From Pseudooceanicola nanhaiensis (GTDB taxonomy: Bacteria; Pseudomonadota; Alphaproteobacteria; Rhodobacterales; Rhodobacteraceae), in assembly GCF_020171315.1 (NCBI RefSeq), contig NZ_JAIUZP010000009.1, positions 62,001 through 126,000 of the forward strand: a stretch of DNA of 64,000 bases, written 5' to 3'. The position numbers and the translations under genes are program-made. This document shows positions 25,544-33,423 of this stretch, in pieces (within the stretch, counting starts at the first letter, position 1; each line of letters begins with the position of its first letter). Below the pieces are notes generated by a model. It searched no databases. It was not told the origin of the DNA and worked only from the letters and a program-made list of their open reading frames with translations.

Positions 25544-26106
25544 GTGACCACCTTGGCGAGGTCGGGGCGCGGGCGCTCCGGCGGGGCGACGGTTTCCGTG
25601 CCGAGGTAGACCAGCCCGGCGAGGCTTTCCTGCGGCGCAAGGCCCAGGCCCTCTTCGAGGAACGGCCGGTCGAAGGCGTGCCAGCCGGTCAGCCAGCCCG
25701 CGCCCCAGCCCGAGGCCAGCGCCGCGTTCACGAGGCCGAGGCAGACGGCGCCCGCGGAATAGGTCTGCTCGATTACGGGGACCTTGGGGCTCTCCTTCGG
25801 GCTTTCCACCACGGCCACGCAGACCACGCCATCCTCGAACTGCTTGGCCGCCTTGGCGATGTCGGCCTCGTCCTTGCCGAGTGCTGCGCCCCGGGTCTTG
25901 GCCAGGGCGGCCAGACGATCCAGCGCCGCGCCGTCCAGCACGATGAAGCGCCAGGGCTCCAGCTTGCCGTGGTCCGGCACGCGGGCGGCGGCGGTCAGGA
26001 TCACTTCCATCTCGTCGCGCGACGGGCCGGGGGCGGTCAGCGTCTTGGGCGGACGGGACCGGCGGGTCAGCAGGAAATCGAGGGCGGCTTGGTTTCTTTC
26101 GGGCAT
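25528..26106 (-). CDS. Nitroreductase-family flavoprotein (YdjA-like)
   Basis: A 192-residue FMN-dependent nitroreductase-fold protein. The N-terminal LDFLLTRRSRPPKTL contains the FMN-phosphate arginines, AAARVPDHGKLEPWRFIVL is a conserved active-site block, and GLVNAALASGWGAGWLTGWH is typical of the compact YdjA group. The length is short, as in that subgroup. It sits just upstream of, and overlaps, the EI24 membrane gene, so the pair is an operon. Physiological substrate unknown. Confidence 0.9.
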   Translation of the reverse strand: MPERNQAALDFLLTRRSRPPKTLTAPGPSRDEMEVILTAAARVPDHGKLEPWRFIVLDGAALDRLAALAKTRGAALGKDEADIAKAAKQFEDGVVCVAVVESPKESPKVPVIEQTYSAGAVCLGLVNAALASGWGAGWLTGWHAFDRPFLEEGLGLAPQESLAGLVYLGTETVAPPERPRPDLAKVVTWLSE

Positions 26107-26245
26107 AGATCACTCCTGTCGCTGCCCGACATGTCGGCGCTGCGGCGCAGGGTTTCAAGCGTAAAACCTTGGAAAAGCCTCAGGATCGGCGTCGGACAGG
26201 GGCGCGCCGACGGGCCGGACCCCGGACAGTGCCCCGCTGCGGGCC

Positions 26246-26659
26246 TCAGCGTGCCCCGGCGGCGGCCAGCCGTTCCTGCGCCTCGGGATCGCCGTTGGCG
26301 GCGCGGTGCGTGAGGATCTCCGGCACATGGTTCTGTGCCCAGATGCAGATCTGATCCATCAAACCGGCCAGTTCCTCTCCGAGCGCGGTCAGTTCATAGT
26401 CCACCCGCGGCGGCACCTCGGCATGGACGGTGCGCGAGACGAGCCCGTCATGTTCCAGCCCGCGCAGGGTCTGGGACAGCATCTTCGGAGAGATCCCCTC
26501 GATCTTCCGTGCAAGCTCGGCATTGCGCATTCGACCCTGTCTCAGGGCGGTGACCGTAAGGTAGGTCCACTTGCCCGAGAGCAGGTCGAGCACCATGTGC
26601 GAAGCGCAGTGCCGTTTAAACACATCGAAGGTATAGCCCTCAGTCGCATTAGTAACCAT
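26246..26659 (-). CDS. HxlR-family transcriptional regulator
   Basis: A 137-residue winged-helix regulator. It contains the family motif SGKWTYLTVTALRQGRMRNA, ARKIEGISPKMLSQTLRGLE (recognition region) and HAEVPPRVDYELTALGEEL. A conserved Cys lies in VFKRHCASH near residue 18, where redox- or electrophile-sensing HxlR proteins often have one. The start at 26659 gives MVTNATEGYTFDVFK; the Met six codons upstream is also possible. It diverges from a zinc-free NADP oxidoreductase, the standard arrangement for HxlR-controlled detoxification genes. Confidence 0.9.
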   Translation of the reverse strand: MVTNATEGYTFDVFKRHCASHMVLDLLSGKWTYLTVTALRQGRMRNAELARKIEGISPKMLSQTLRGLEHDGLVSRTVHAEVPPRVDYELTALGEELAGLMDQICIWAQNHVPEILTHRAANGDPEAQERLAAAGAR

Positions 26660-26757
26660 TGGGTAACTACTTTCCAAAAAGGTGCCTACTTCACAAACGG
26701 AAGTTATGGTGGAATCAAGGCGCTCGTCAACGTCGCAGAGAACGACAGGAGCATTTC
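26660..26757. promoter_or_regulatory. Divergent promoter/operator region, hxlR-oxidoreductase
   Basis: This is a 98-base divergent spacer, clearly less GC-rich than its surroundings. It contains GTAAC twice (around 26652 and 26663) and the partial repeats ACTACTTTC and CCTACTTCAC. The HxlR regulator is expected to bind here. No single clean palindrome can be assigned. Confidence 0.4.
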
Positions 26758-27678
26758 ATGCAGATCATTACCCAGGAACGCACAGGCAGTGCGCAGGTCT
26801 TGCAGTTGTCCGAGAAGCCCACGCCCGAGCCGGGACCGGGCGAGCTGCGCGTGCGCGTGATGTCCGCGGGGGTGAACCCCGTCGATGCCGCTGTGCGCGC
26901 CGGGCATTTTCCCCTCATCGGTGAGCCGCCCTTCACCATCGGCTGGGACCTTGCGGGCGTGGTCGAGGCCGTGGGCCCCGGCGTGCGCTGGTACCGCCCC
27001 GGTGACCGGGTGGCCGGTCTGGCGCGCTTCCCGCAACAGGCGGCGGCCTATGCCTCCCACGCCATCGTACCGGAGGAAGAGATCGCCCGCGTCCCCGCGC
27101 AGGTCGACCTGCAGCAGGCGGGTGCCCTGCCGCTGGCCGGTCTGACCGCGTGGCAGGCGCTGGTGGAGGCCGGTGGCCTCGCCCCCCGTCAGCGGGTGCT
27201 GATCCATTCGGGCGCGGGCGGCGTCGGTCATCTGGCCGTCCAGATCGCCAAGGCCCGCGGCGCCCATGTCACCGCCACGGCAAGCGCCGGCAAGCTGGAT
27301 CTGCTGCGCGAGCTGGGGGCCGACATCGCCGTGGATTACCACCGCACCCAGCCGGTGGGTCCCTTCGATCTGGTCCTCGACCCGCAGGCCGGCGTTCAGG
27401 CAGAAACCTCCGTCGCCCTCACGCGGCCGGGCGGGCGGGTGATCACCCTGCTCGACTTCACCGAGACGGCGGCGCAGCTGGCGCAGTCGCGGGGCGTGCA
27501 TCTGCAACGGATCATGGTGCGGCCCGGGGCCCATCACATGGCCGCGCTGATGACGCTGATGGCCGAGGGCGCTTTGCGCGTGGTGGTCGACCGGACCTTC
27601 CCGCTGGCCGAGGCCGGGGCCGCGCAGGACTACCTCGCCGAGGCCCGTCCGGCAGGCAAGGTCGCGCTGATCCCCTGA
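26758..27678 (+). CDS. NADP-dependent quinone/alkenal oxidoreductase (MDR family)
   Basis: A 306-residue medium-chain dehydrogenase/reductase of the zinc-independent group. Landmarks are VMSAGVNPVDAAVRAG, GWDLAGVVEAVGPGV, RPGDRVAGL and the nucleotide-binding SGAGGVGHLAVQIAKARGA near 149-167. No catalytic zinc ligands are seen. Such enzymes reduce quinones or alpha,beta-unsaturated carbonyls. The ATG at 26758 follows CAGGAGCATTTC. Its divergent HxlR neighbour suggests induction by an electrophile or quinone, which is inference. Confidence 0.9.
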   Translation: MQIITQERTGSAQVLQLSEKPTPEPGPGELRVRVMSAGVNPVDAAVRAGHFPLIGEPPFTIGWDLAGVVEAVGPGVRWYRPGDRVAGLARFPQQAAAYASHAIVPEEEIARVPAQVDLQQAGALPLAGLTAWQALVEAGGLAPRQRVLIHSGAGGVGHLAVQIAKARGAHVTATASAGKLDLLRELGADIAVDYHRTQPVGPFDLVLDPQAGVQAETSVALTRPGGRVITLLDFTETAAQLAQSRGVHLQRIMVRPGAHHMAALMTLMAEGALRVVVDRTFPLAEAGAAQDYLAEARPAGKVALIP

Positions 27679-27715
27679 CGGCAGGCCCCTGCGGATCGGG
27701 CCCGCGCAGATCCAA

Positions 27716-27751
27716 CCGCTGGCCGGTGGTCTCCCTCCCACCGGCCAGCGG
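27716..27751. terminator. Perfect 14-bp hairpin between convergent genes
   Basis: CCGCTGGCCGGTGG (27716-27729) pairs perfectly with CCACCGGCCAGCGG (27738-27751) around an 8-base loop. It sits between the stops of the rightward oxidoreductase and the leftward HAD gene. There is no long T-run, so it may stabilise 3' ends or terminate both transcripts weakly. Confidence 0.55.
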
Positions 27752-27754
27752 GCC

Positions 27755-28369
27755 TTACCAGTCGCGAAGCATCTCCCGCAGGTCCGCGCCCGGCTGCCAG
27801 AGCCGTGCGTCCCAGCCCGCGGCCATTGCGGCCCTGACATTGGCGGGCGTGTCATCGACGAAGCGGATCGCCTCGCGGGGCACCTCCGCCGCCGCCTGCG
27901 CCCGCGCGAAGAAGGCCGCCTGCGGCTTGGCCACGCCGAGGCCTGCAGAGAACAGCATCCCGTCCACATGCGGTGCGAGCCGCAGCTCCTCCATCAGGTA
28001 GCGGGCCCTGAGCGGCTCTTGGTTGGTGGCGAGGAAGACGCGCCAGCCCTCGGCGCGCAGGCTGTCGCAGGCCGCCAGCACGGCGGCGTCCACCTGCGCA
28101 TCGCGGGAAAACCAGTAGTCGAGGAAGTCCGCCACCGTCAGGTCGCGGCGCAGCGACGGCAGGCACCGGGCGAGCACCTCGTCCAGAGCCTCCTGCCCGG
28201 ACAGGATCGCGGGCCAGTGCGGGCGGAAGAAGACCCGCTGCAGGGCCTCCGGGTCGATCCTCAGGTCCTGAGCGATGGTTCCGGCCCAGCTGCCGCCCTG
28301 ACGCGGATGGATCAGCACCCCATCCACGTCGAGCATCAGGCAGCGCGGGCCGGGACCGGTCTCAGCCAA
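27755..28369 (-). CDS. HAD-family hydrolase
   Basis: A 204-residue haloacid-dehalogenase-like phosphatase. Motif I is MLDVDGVL (nucleophile Asp), motif II FLATNQ, motif III a Lys in GVAKPQAAFF, and motif IV FVDDTPANV. The cap is short and helical. The frame starts at a TTG at 28369 that lies inside the end of the preceding deacylase gene (8-base overlap), so translation is probably coupled. A Met at codon 12 is an unlikely alternative since it would remove the first strand. Substrate unknown. Confidence 0.85.
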   Translation of the reverse strand: MAETGPGPRCLMLDVDGVLIHPRQGGSWAGTIAQDLRIDPEALQRVFFRPHWPAILSGQEALDEVLARCLPSLRRDLTVADFLDYWFSRDAQVDAAVLAACDSLRAEGWRVFLATNQEPLRARYLMEELRLAPHVDGMLFSAGLGVAKPQAAFFARAQAAAEVPREAIRFVDDTPANVRAAMAAGWDARLWQPGADLREMLRDW

Positions 28370-29468
28370 GATGAACCGCGGCCATCTCGTCGATCAGAGT
28401 CGAGTGGAAGGCGCGCACCCGCTCGTTCGGCTGGCGGGTGGCCACGGTCTTGGCCATCGGGTCCGGGGCGACATGGTCACTGCCCGCCAGCGTTTCGATC
28501 ACCGCGTGACCGCAGAACGGCACATAGGCCTCGGAATACCCGCCCTCGTGCACGGCCAGCAGCTTGCCGCCGCAGTGACGGTCGGCGGCGGCCATCATCA
28601 GCTTGGTCATCTCGGCATAGGTCTCGGCGGTGCACATCATGTGGGCCAGCGGATCGAAGGGCCCGGCGTCGAAGCCGCAGGCGATGACGATCACGTCCGG
28701 CTTGAAGCGGTCGATGGCGGGCACCACGATCTTTTCCATCACCTCGAGGTAGCCGTGATGGCCCACACCCGGCGGCAGGGGGATGTTGATGTTGCAGCCC
28801 TCGCCCGCGCCCTTGCCGCGGTCTTCCACTTCGCCGCTGTCGAGCGGGTAGTTGTGTTCCTGATGGATCGAGATCGTCAGCGTGTCGTCCCGATCGTAGT
28901 AGATCGCCTCGGTCCCGTTGCCGTGGTGCACGTCCCAGTCGACCACGACGGCACGGCCAAGCAGGCCCTCGGCCCGGGCGGCTTCCAGCGCGACAGGGAT
29001 ATTGGCCAGCAGGCAGAAGCCGTTGGGCCAGTCGGGCAGGCAGTGATGCCCCGGCGGACGCGAGAGCGCATAGGCGTTCTTCACCTCTCCTTTCAGGACG
29101 GCACGCAGCGAGGCCGTGGCCAGCCCGGCCGAGAGCGCCGCGATCTCGTAGCCGCCCTTGCCGAAGGGCGTGCGCAGGCCCAGTTCGCCGCCGCCCGCGT
29201 CGGAGGTTTGCTTGAATTTGTCGAGGAAGGCGGCGGGGTGGATGCGCTCCAGCTCTTCGCGGGTGGCCTGCGGGGCGGAGGAGACATGCAGGTCGCCCAT
29301 CAGCCCGGTCACATCCATCAGGTTCTTGAGCCGCCGCTTCGTCTCGGGGCTTTCGGGCAGGCCGCCCGCGGCCAGCGGCTGGACGAGGTCCCCCACCGGC
29401 AGGGTCAGCGCGTAGTTGCCACCCGAGTGCCAGAAACAACGCTCATCCCAGTAAAAACCCGTTTTCAT
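28362..29468 (-). CDS. Histone-deacetylase-like (class II HDAC/acetylpolyamine) amidohydrolase
   Basis: A zinc amidohydrolase of 368 residues. The active-site series is clear: RPPGHHC (His pair), VVVDWDVHHGNGTEA (Asp and His zinc ligands), CGFDAGPFDP (Asp ligand) and HEGGYSE near the end with the transition-state region. Bacterial members remove acetyl or similar acyl groups from polyamines or other amines. The homospermidine synthase some 11 kb away makes a polyamine substrate attractive but unproven. The start at 29468 has GGAGACC upstream; the Met at 29480 is an alternative. It overlaps the HAD gene downstream. Confidence 0.9.
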   Translation of the reverse strand: MKTGFYWDERCFWHSGGNYALTLPVGDLVQPLAAGGLPESPETKRRLKNLMDVTGLMGDLHVSSAPQATREELERIHPAAFLDKFKQTSDAGGGELGLRTPFGKGGYEIAALSAGLATASLRAVLKGEVKNAYALSRPPGHHCLPDWPNGFCLLANIPVALEAARAEGLLGRAVVVDWDVHHGNGTEAIYYDRDDTLTISIHQEHNYPLDSGEVEDRGKGAGEGCNINIPLPPGVGHHGYLEVMEKIVVPAIDRFKPDVIVIACGFDAGPFDPLAHMMCTAETYAEMTKLMMAAADRHCGGKLLAVHEGGYSEAYVPFCGHAVIETLAGSDHVAPDPMAKTVATRQPNERVRAFHSTLIDEMAAVHLG

Positions 29469-29605
29469 ATCGGTCTCCATCTTCCGTCGGCGCGATCCGA
29501 TCACCCCGGCGACGGATTGGCAAGGGCGGCCACGGCACCGGGGCGGCGGTCCTTGGCCGGTGGGGCAGAGTTGACAGCGGCACGCGCCCCCGCCATGCCG
29601 GGGCC

Positions 29606-29866
29606 ATGGCACAGCTTCCCGATCTCTCCGACCTTGCGCAGCCCGGCGCGGAAATCGCCCTGCGCGTGACGCCCAAGGCGTCGCGCAACCGGATCGAGCG
29701 GGGCGAGGACGGCGGGCTGCGGGTCTACGTGACGGTGGTGCCGGAGGACGGCAAGGCGAACGTCGCCGTGCAGAAGCTGCTGGCCAAGGCCATGGGCATC
29801 GCGCGGTCGCGGCTCACGCTGCTGCGCGGGCAGACCGCGCGGGATAAGGTCTTCCGGGTGGACTGA
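29606..29866 (+). CDS. DUF167-family protein (YggU-like)
   Basis: An 86-residue protein of the DUF167/YggU family: VTPKASRNRIERGE, YVTVVPEDGKANVAVQKLL and SRLTLLRGQTARDKVFRV. The fold is a small alpha/beta unit and its function is unknown. Orthologs are widespread and nearly invariant in length. It is divergent from the HDAC-like gene and convergent with the next small gene. Confidence 0.92.
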   Translation: MAQLPDLSDLAQPGAEIALRVTPKASRNRIERGEDGGLRVYVTVVPEDGKANVAVQKLLAKAMGIARSRLTLLRGQTARDKVFRVD

Positions 29867-29872
29867 CGCGCC

Positions 29873-30112
29873 TCAGCCCTTCTTGGGCGGCAAGACGTAG
29901 CTGCCTTCAGGCAGGTTCAGCGCCGCGGCCAGATCGCGCAATTGCGACGGGGAGAGCGTGATCTTCAGCACTTCGTCGGTCCGCGCGTCGTATTGTTCCA
30001 GCGTCACGCATTCGGTGAAGGCGTTGATCGAGATGTCTTCCTGAAGCGGCGCCGGGCCGTCATCGACCAGCGTGATGACCGTGGAATCAAACTCGTGCTC
30101 GATCGTGAACAT
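29873..30112 (-). CDS. Conserved hypothetical protein, 79 residues
   Basis: A small acidic protein, MFTIEHEFDSTVITLVDDG at the start, with ISINAFTECVTLEQYD and ITLSPSQLRDLAAALNLPEG later. It has no membrane segment. The sequence has normal codon use for this genome and a compact beta-then-helix pattern. I do not recognise a named family. It stops six bases past the DUF167 stop on the opposite strand. Confidence 0.7.
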   Translation of the reverse strand: MFTIEHEFDSTVITLVDDGPAPLQEDISINAFTECVTLEQYDARTDEVLKITLSPSQLRDLAAALNLPEGSYVLPPKKG

Positions 30113-30321
30113 GATCTACCTCTTGGGCTGACGTTGGTCCTTGTCCCTCGGGCGCCACGTCCTCCGCGCCCGGATGGCAGGTGTCTTATCTCTCCCCACG
30201 GTGCTTGAGAACTGCCAAACCTGCAAGCAGGCCCTTGCAAGAACTCCCCTTTTCGGGCGGGGCAGGGCGGAAAGGGTGCCCACATGGGCGCAGCCCGGCG
30301 GCCTGCATTCTCGGAAAAATA

Positions 30322-30335
30322 TTTCCTATAGGAAA
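30322..30335. promoter_or_regulatory. Perfect 14-bp palindromic operator candidate
   Basis: TTTCCTATAGGAAA is a perfect palindrome in an AT-rich patch of a GC-rich region. It is flanked by partial copies (GGAAAAATATTTCC at 30313-30326 and GGAAAATTCC at 30331-30340). It lies about 62 bases before the FAD-dehydrogenase start at 30397. The XRE-cupin regulator encoded two genes downstream is the likely binder. Confidence 0.55.
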
Positions 30336-30396
30336 ATTCCTGCGCTAGATGTTCAGGCGATCCGGCTTTGGATCGGGTCTGGTGGAGAGGGTTGCA

Positions 30397-31632
30397 GTGC
30401 GGATTGCGGTAGTGGGCGCGGGAATCATCGGCGTGAACGCGGCGCTTGCCTTGCAGGCGCGCGGAGCGGAGGTCGTGCTCTTCGACCGGGCCGCGCCGGG
30501 GCAGGGGGCCTCCTTCGGCAATGCGGGCTGCTTTGCCTTTTCCGAGGTGACGCCGATCTCGATGCCGGGGCTGGCCTGGTCCGTGCCGGGGATGCTGGCC
30601 GATCCCCACGGGCCGCTGGCGATCCGCTGGTCTTATCTGCCCCGTCTGGCGCCGTGGCTGATGGCCTTCCTCAAGGCCGGGCGCAGCGCAGAGGTGGCGC
30701 GGATCTCGGATGCGCTCTCGGCGCTCTGCGCCCGCGCCAAGGCGGAGTACGCCCCGCTGCTCGCCGCCTCGGGCGCGGAGGCGCTGGTGCGGCGCGAGGG
30801 GGCGCTCTTCGTCTTCCGGGACCGCAAGGCGCTGGAGGCGGAGCTGCCCGAATGGGAGATGAAGCGCGCCCGCGGCATCACGGTGGAAGAGATCGGGCCG
30901 GAGCGGCTGCGCGAGATGGAGCCCGCGCTGTCGCCGGACTACACCTGCGCGTTCCATGTGCCGGACTGGCATCACACGGTGAACCCGGAGGCCATCGTCA
31001 CCACGCTGGCCGCGCATTTCCGCAGCAAGGGCGGACGCCTGCGCCGCGCCGAGGTCGACCGGATCGAGGACCGGCCCGAGCGCCTGCGGCTGAAACCGGC
31101 AGGCGCCCCGGCAGAACCCTTCGACCGCATCGTGATCGCCTGCGGGGCGCATTCCCTGCATCTGTGCGCCCCGCTCGGCTACAAGCCCCTGCTCGACACC
31201 GAGCGGGGCTACAACCTGACATTGCCCGATCCGCAGGTCACGCTGACGCGGCCCGTCTGCGTGATGGACAAGGGCTATTTCATGACGCCGATGGAGATGG
31301 GCCTGCGCGTGGGCGGCGGGGTCGAACTGGGCGGTCTGGCCGCCGCGCCGAACTGGGACCGGCCCGAACGCATGGTCTCCCATGCCGAGACGGTGCTGCC
31401 CGGCCTGAACCGCGCAGGTGGCGCGCAGTGGATGGGCTTCCGGCCCTCGATGCCCGACAGCCTGCCCGTCATCGGCAAGATGCCGGGCCACGAGCGGCTG
31501 CTGGTGGCCTTCGGACACGGGCACATGGGGCTGACGCTGGGCGCGGTGACCGGGCGGCTGCTGTCCGAGATCGCCTTCGATGCGCCGCCCTGCGTGGACC
31601 CCGCCCCTTACGACCCGGCGCGGTTTGCCTGA
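30397..31632 (+). CDS. FAD-dependent D-amino acid/imino acid dehydrogenase (DadA-like)
   Basis: About 411 residues of the DAO superfamily. It has the dinucleotide-binding VVGAGIIGVNAALALQARG at the N-terminus, then GQGASFGNAGCFAFSE, which is typical of DadA and hydroxyproline dehydrogenases. The C-terminal block MGFRPSMPDSLPVIGK and GHGHMGLTLGAVTGRL follows. I prefer the GTG at 30397, which has GGAGAGG upstream and gives MRIAVVGAGIIG; an ATG at 30349 is possible. The following Ldh-type reductase and XRE-cupin regulator indicate catabolism of a D- or cyclic amino acid. Exact substrate unknown. Confidence 0.85.
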   Translation: MRIAVVGAGIIGVNAALALQARGAEVVLFDRAAPGQGASFGNAGCFAFSEVTPISMPGLAWSVPGMLADPHGPLAIRWSYLPRLAPWLMAFLKAGRSAEVARISDALSALCARAKAEYAPLLAASGAEALVRREGALFVFRDRKALEAELPEWEMKRARGITVEEIGPERLREMEPALSPDYTCAFHVPDWHHTVNPEAIVTTLAAHFRSKGGRLRRAEVDRIEDRPERLRLKPAGAPAEPFDRIVIACGAHSLHLCAPLGYKPLLDTERGYNLTLPDPQVTLTRPVCVMDKGYFMTPMEMGLRVGGGVELGGLAAAPNWDRPERMVSHAETVLPGLNRAGGAQWMGFRPSMPDSLPVIGKMPGHERLLVAFGHGHMGLTLGAVTGRLLSEIAFDAPPCVDPAPYDPARFA

Positions 31633-31722
31633 CGCGGCAGTGACGGCGGGTGGGCGCCGCACCGCAGGCCGCCGTCGCGGGGCCGGGCCCCACGAGACTG
31701 AACGACAGAAGGAGGACGACCC

Positions 31723-32736
31723 ATGGACAAGACGACCCTGACCCGCGAGGCGCTGACACGGCTGCTCGAACGGGTTTTCATCGCCAATGGCTGTAGCGAG
31801 ACAGTCGCCGGCATCCTCGCCGCCAATGTCGCGAATGCGGAGGCGGCGAAGTCTTACAGCCACGGGGTGTTCCGCATCGAGGGCTTCGTCAGCACGCTGC
31901 GCTCGGGCTGGGTGGATGGCACGGCGGTCCCGGTGGTCGAGGACGTGGCGCCGGGCTTCCTACGGGTCGATGCCCGCAACGGCTTTGCCCAGCCGGCCCT
32001 CGCCGCGGCCCGGCAGGCCTTTGTCGCGCGGGTGCGCCGGCAGGGCGTCGCACTGCTGGCCCTGCGGGACTCGCATCATTTCGGCGCGCTCTGGCCCGAT
32101 GTGGAAGCCTTCGCGGACGAGGGGCTGATCGCGCTGTCGATGGTCAACAGCATGACCTGCTCGGTCCCGGCGGGGGCGGTGAAGCCGGTGCTGGGGACGA
32201 ACCCGATCGCCTTTGCTGCGCCGATTGCCGGCAAGGCGCCGCTGGTGTTCGACTTCGCCACGACGACCATGGCCCATGGTGACGTGCAGATCGCGGCGCG
32301 CGAGGGACGGACCCTGCCCGAGGGCACCGGCGTCGATCGCGACGGCGTGCTGACCGGCGATCCCAAGGCGATCCTCGAAGGCGGCGCGCTGGTGCCTTTC
32401 GGCGGTCACAAGGGCTCGGCCATCTCGCTGATGGTGGAATTGATGGTGGCGGGGATCTCGGGCGGGAATTTCTCGTTCGAATTCGACTGGTCCGGCCATC
32501 CCGGGGCGCAGACCCCGCGCACCGGCCAGATCCTGCTGGCAATCGACCCGTCCCACGGGGCAGGGACCGCCTTTGCCGACCGGGGGCGCGTCCTGATCGA
32601 CCGCCTCGCCGAGGCAGGCTTTGCCAGCTATCCCGGGGCCCGGCGCCGCGCTGTCGAGATCGGCCCCGATACGGAGGTGCCGCTCTCCGCCGAGGTGCTC
32701 GCCCGTCTTCAGGACCATGCCGAGGGGCGGACCTGA
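31723..32736 (+). CDS. Ldh-family oxidoreductase (imino acid reductase-like)
   Basis: A 337-residue member of the malate/L-lactate dehydrogenase family that includes delta1-piperideine-2-carboxylate/pyrroline-2-carboxylate reductases. Landmarks are AEAAKSYSHGVFRIEGF, LRDSHHFGALWPDVEAFA (with the catalytic His), LGTNPIAFAAP and PFGGHKGSAISLMVELM. Paired with an FAD amino-acid dehydrogenase it could reduce the cyclic imine formed by deamination of a lysine- or proline-type substrate. This is inference from context. AAGGAGGACGACCC precedes the ATG. Confidence 0.85.
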   Translation: MDKTTLTREALTRLLERVFIANGCSETVAGILAANVANAEAAKSYSHGVFRIEGFVSTLRSGWVDGTAVPVVEDVAPGFLRVDARNGFAQPALAAARQAFVARVRRQGVALLALRDSHHFGALWPDVEAFADEGLIALSMVNSMTCSVPAGAVKPVLGTNPIAFAAPIAGKAPLVFDFATTTMAHGDVQIAAREGRTLPEGTGVDRDGVLTGDPKAILEGGALVPFGGHKGSAISLMVELMVAGISGGNFSFEFDWSGHPGAQTPRTGQILLAIDPSHGAGTAFADRGRVLIDRLAEAGFASYPGARRRAVEIGPDTEVPLSAEVLARLQDHAEGRT

Positions 32737-32738
32737 GG

Positions 32739-33341
32739 ATGCAGGGCCCGCTCGACCCGATGCTGCGGCTGCCCTCCATCGGGGAGCGTGTCCAGACCCT
32801 GCGCAAGCGCGACCGGCTGACGCTGAACGATCTGGCCGGGCGCGCGGGCATCTCTGCCTCGGCCGTTTCCAAGATCGAGAACGGCCAGACCTCGCCGACC
32901 TATGAGACCATCGTGCGGCTGGCGGTCGGGCTCTCCGTGGATGTGGCGGAGCTCTTCGGCAGCGAGGGCAGCACCCCGGTGAGCGGACGGCGGGCGATCA
33001 CCCGCGCCGGGGAGGGCGTCGCGCAGTCCACGCCGCATTACGACTACCAGATGCTCTGCACCGATCTGGCCACGACGGCCTTCATCCCCTTCCTGACCCG
33101 CATCCGCGCGCGCTCGGTCGCCGAGTTCGCCGGGCTGCAGAGCCACCGGGGAGAGGAGTTCTTCTACGTGCTCGACGGGGCCGTCGAACTCCATACCGAG
33201 CATTATGCCCCGGTCCGGCTCGACCGGGGCGACAGCTCCTATTTCGACAGCGGCATGGGCCATGCGCTGATCTCGGTCAGCCCGGAGGAGGCCACGGTGC
33301 TCTGGATCGCGACCCGCGTCCACGGTGTGCTGGAGCGCTGA
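32739..33341 (+). CDS. XRE-family regulator with cupin sensor domain
   Basis: A 200-residue regulator. An N-terminal HTH (about 17-72) contains RVQTLRKRDRLTLNDLAGRA and ISASAVSKIENGQTSPTYET. The C-terminal cupin (about 125-195) contains HRGEEFFYVLDGAVELHTE and RLDRGDSSYFDSGMGHAL. This architecture is common among regulators of amino acid and polyamine catabolism. It begins two bases after the Ldh-type gene, so it is in the operon and probably autoregulates through the palindrome at 30322-30335. The effector is unknown. Confidence 0.9.
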   Translation: MQGPLDPMLRLPSIGERVQTLRKRDRLTLNDLAGRAGISASAVSKIENGQTSPTYETIVRLAVGLSVDVAELFGSEGSTPVSGRRAITRAGEGVAQSTPHYDYQMLCTDLATTAFIPFLTRIRARSVAEFAGLQSHRGEEFFYVLDGAVELHTEHYAPVRLDRGDSSYFDSGMGHALISVSPEEATVLWIATRVHGVLER

Positions 33342-33423
33342 CACCGGATGACGTTCCGGCGCTCTTGCGCTGCGCGCCACTTCGCGGTCCTCTCGCGCAA
33401 GCATTCAATCAGGGATCCCGACC

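Noticed and set aside
31642..31676. Stem GACGGCGG/CCGCCGTC between the FAD dehydrogenase and the Ldh-type gene as a terminator
   Set aside because: Eight pairs with a 19-base loop and no T-run inside a likely operon; too weak to list as a feature.
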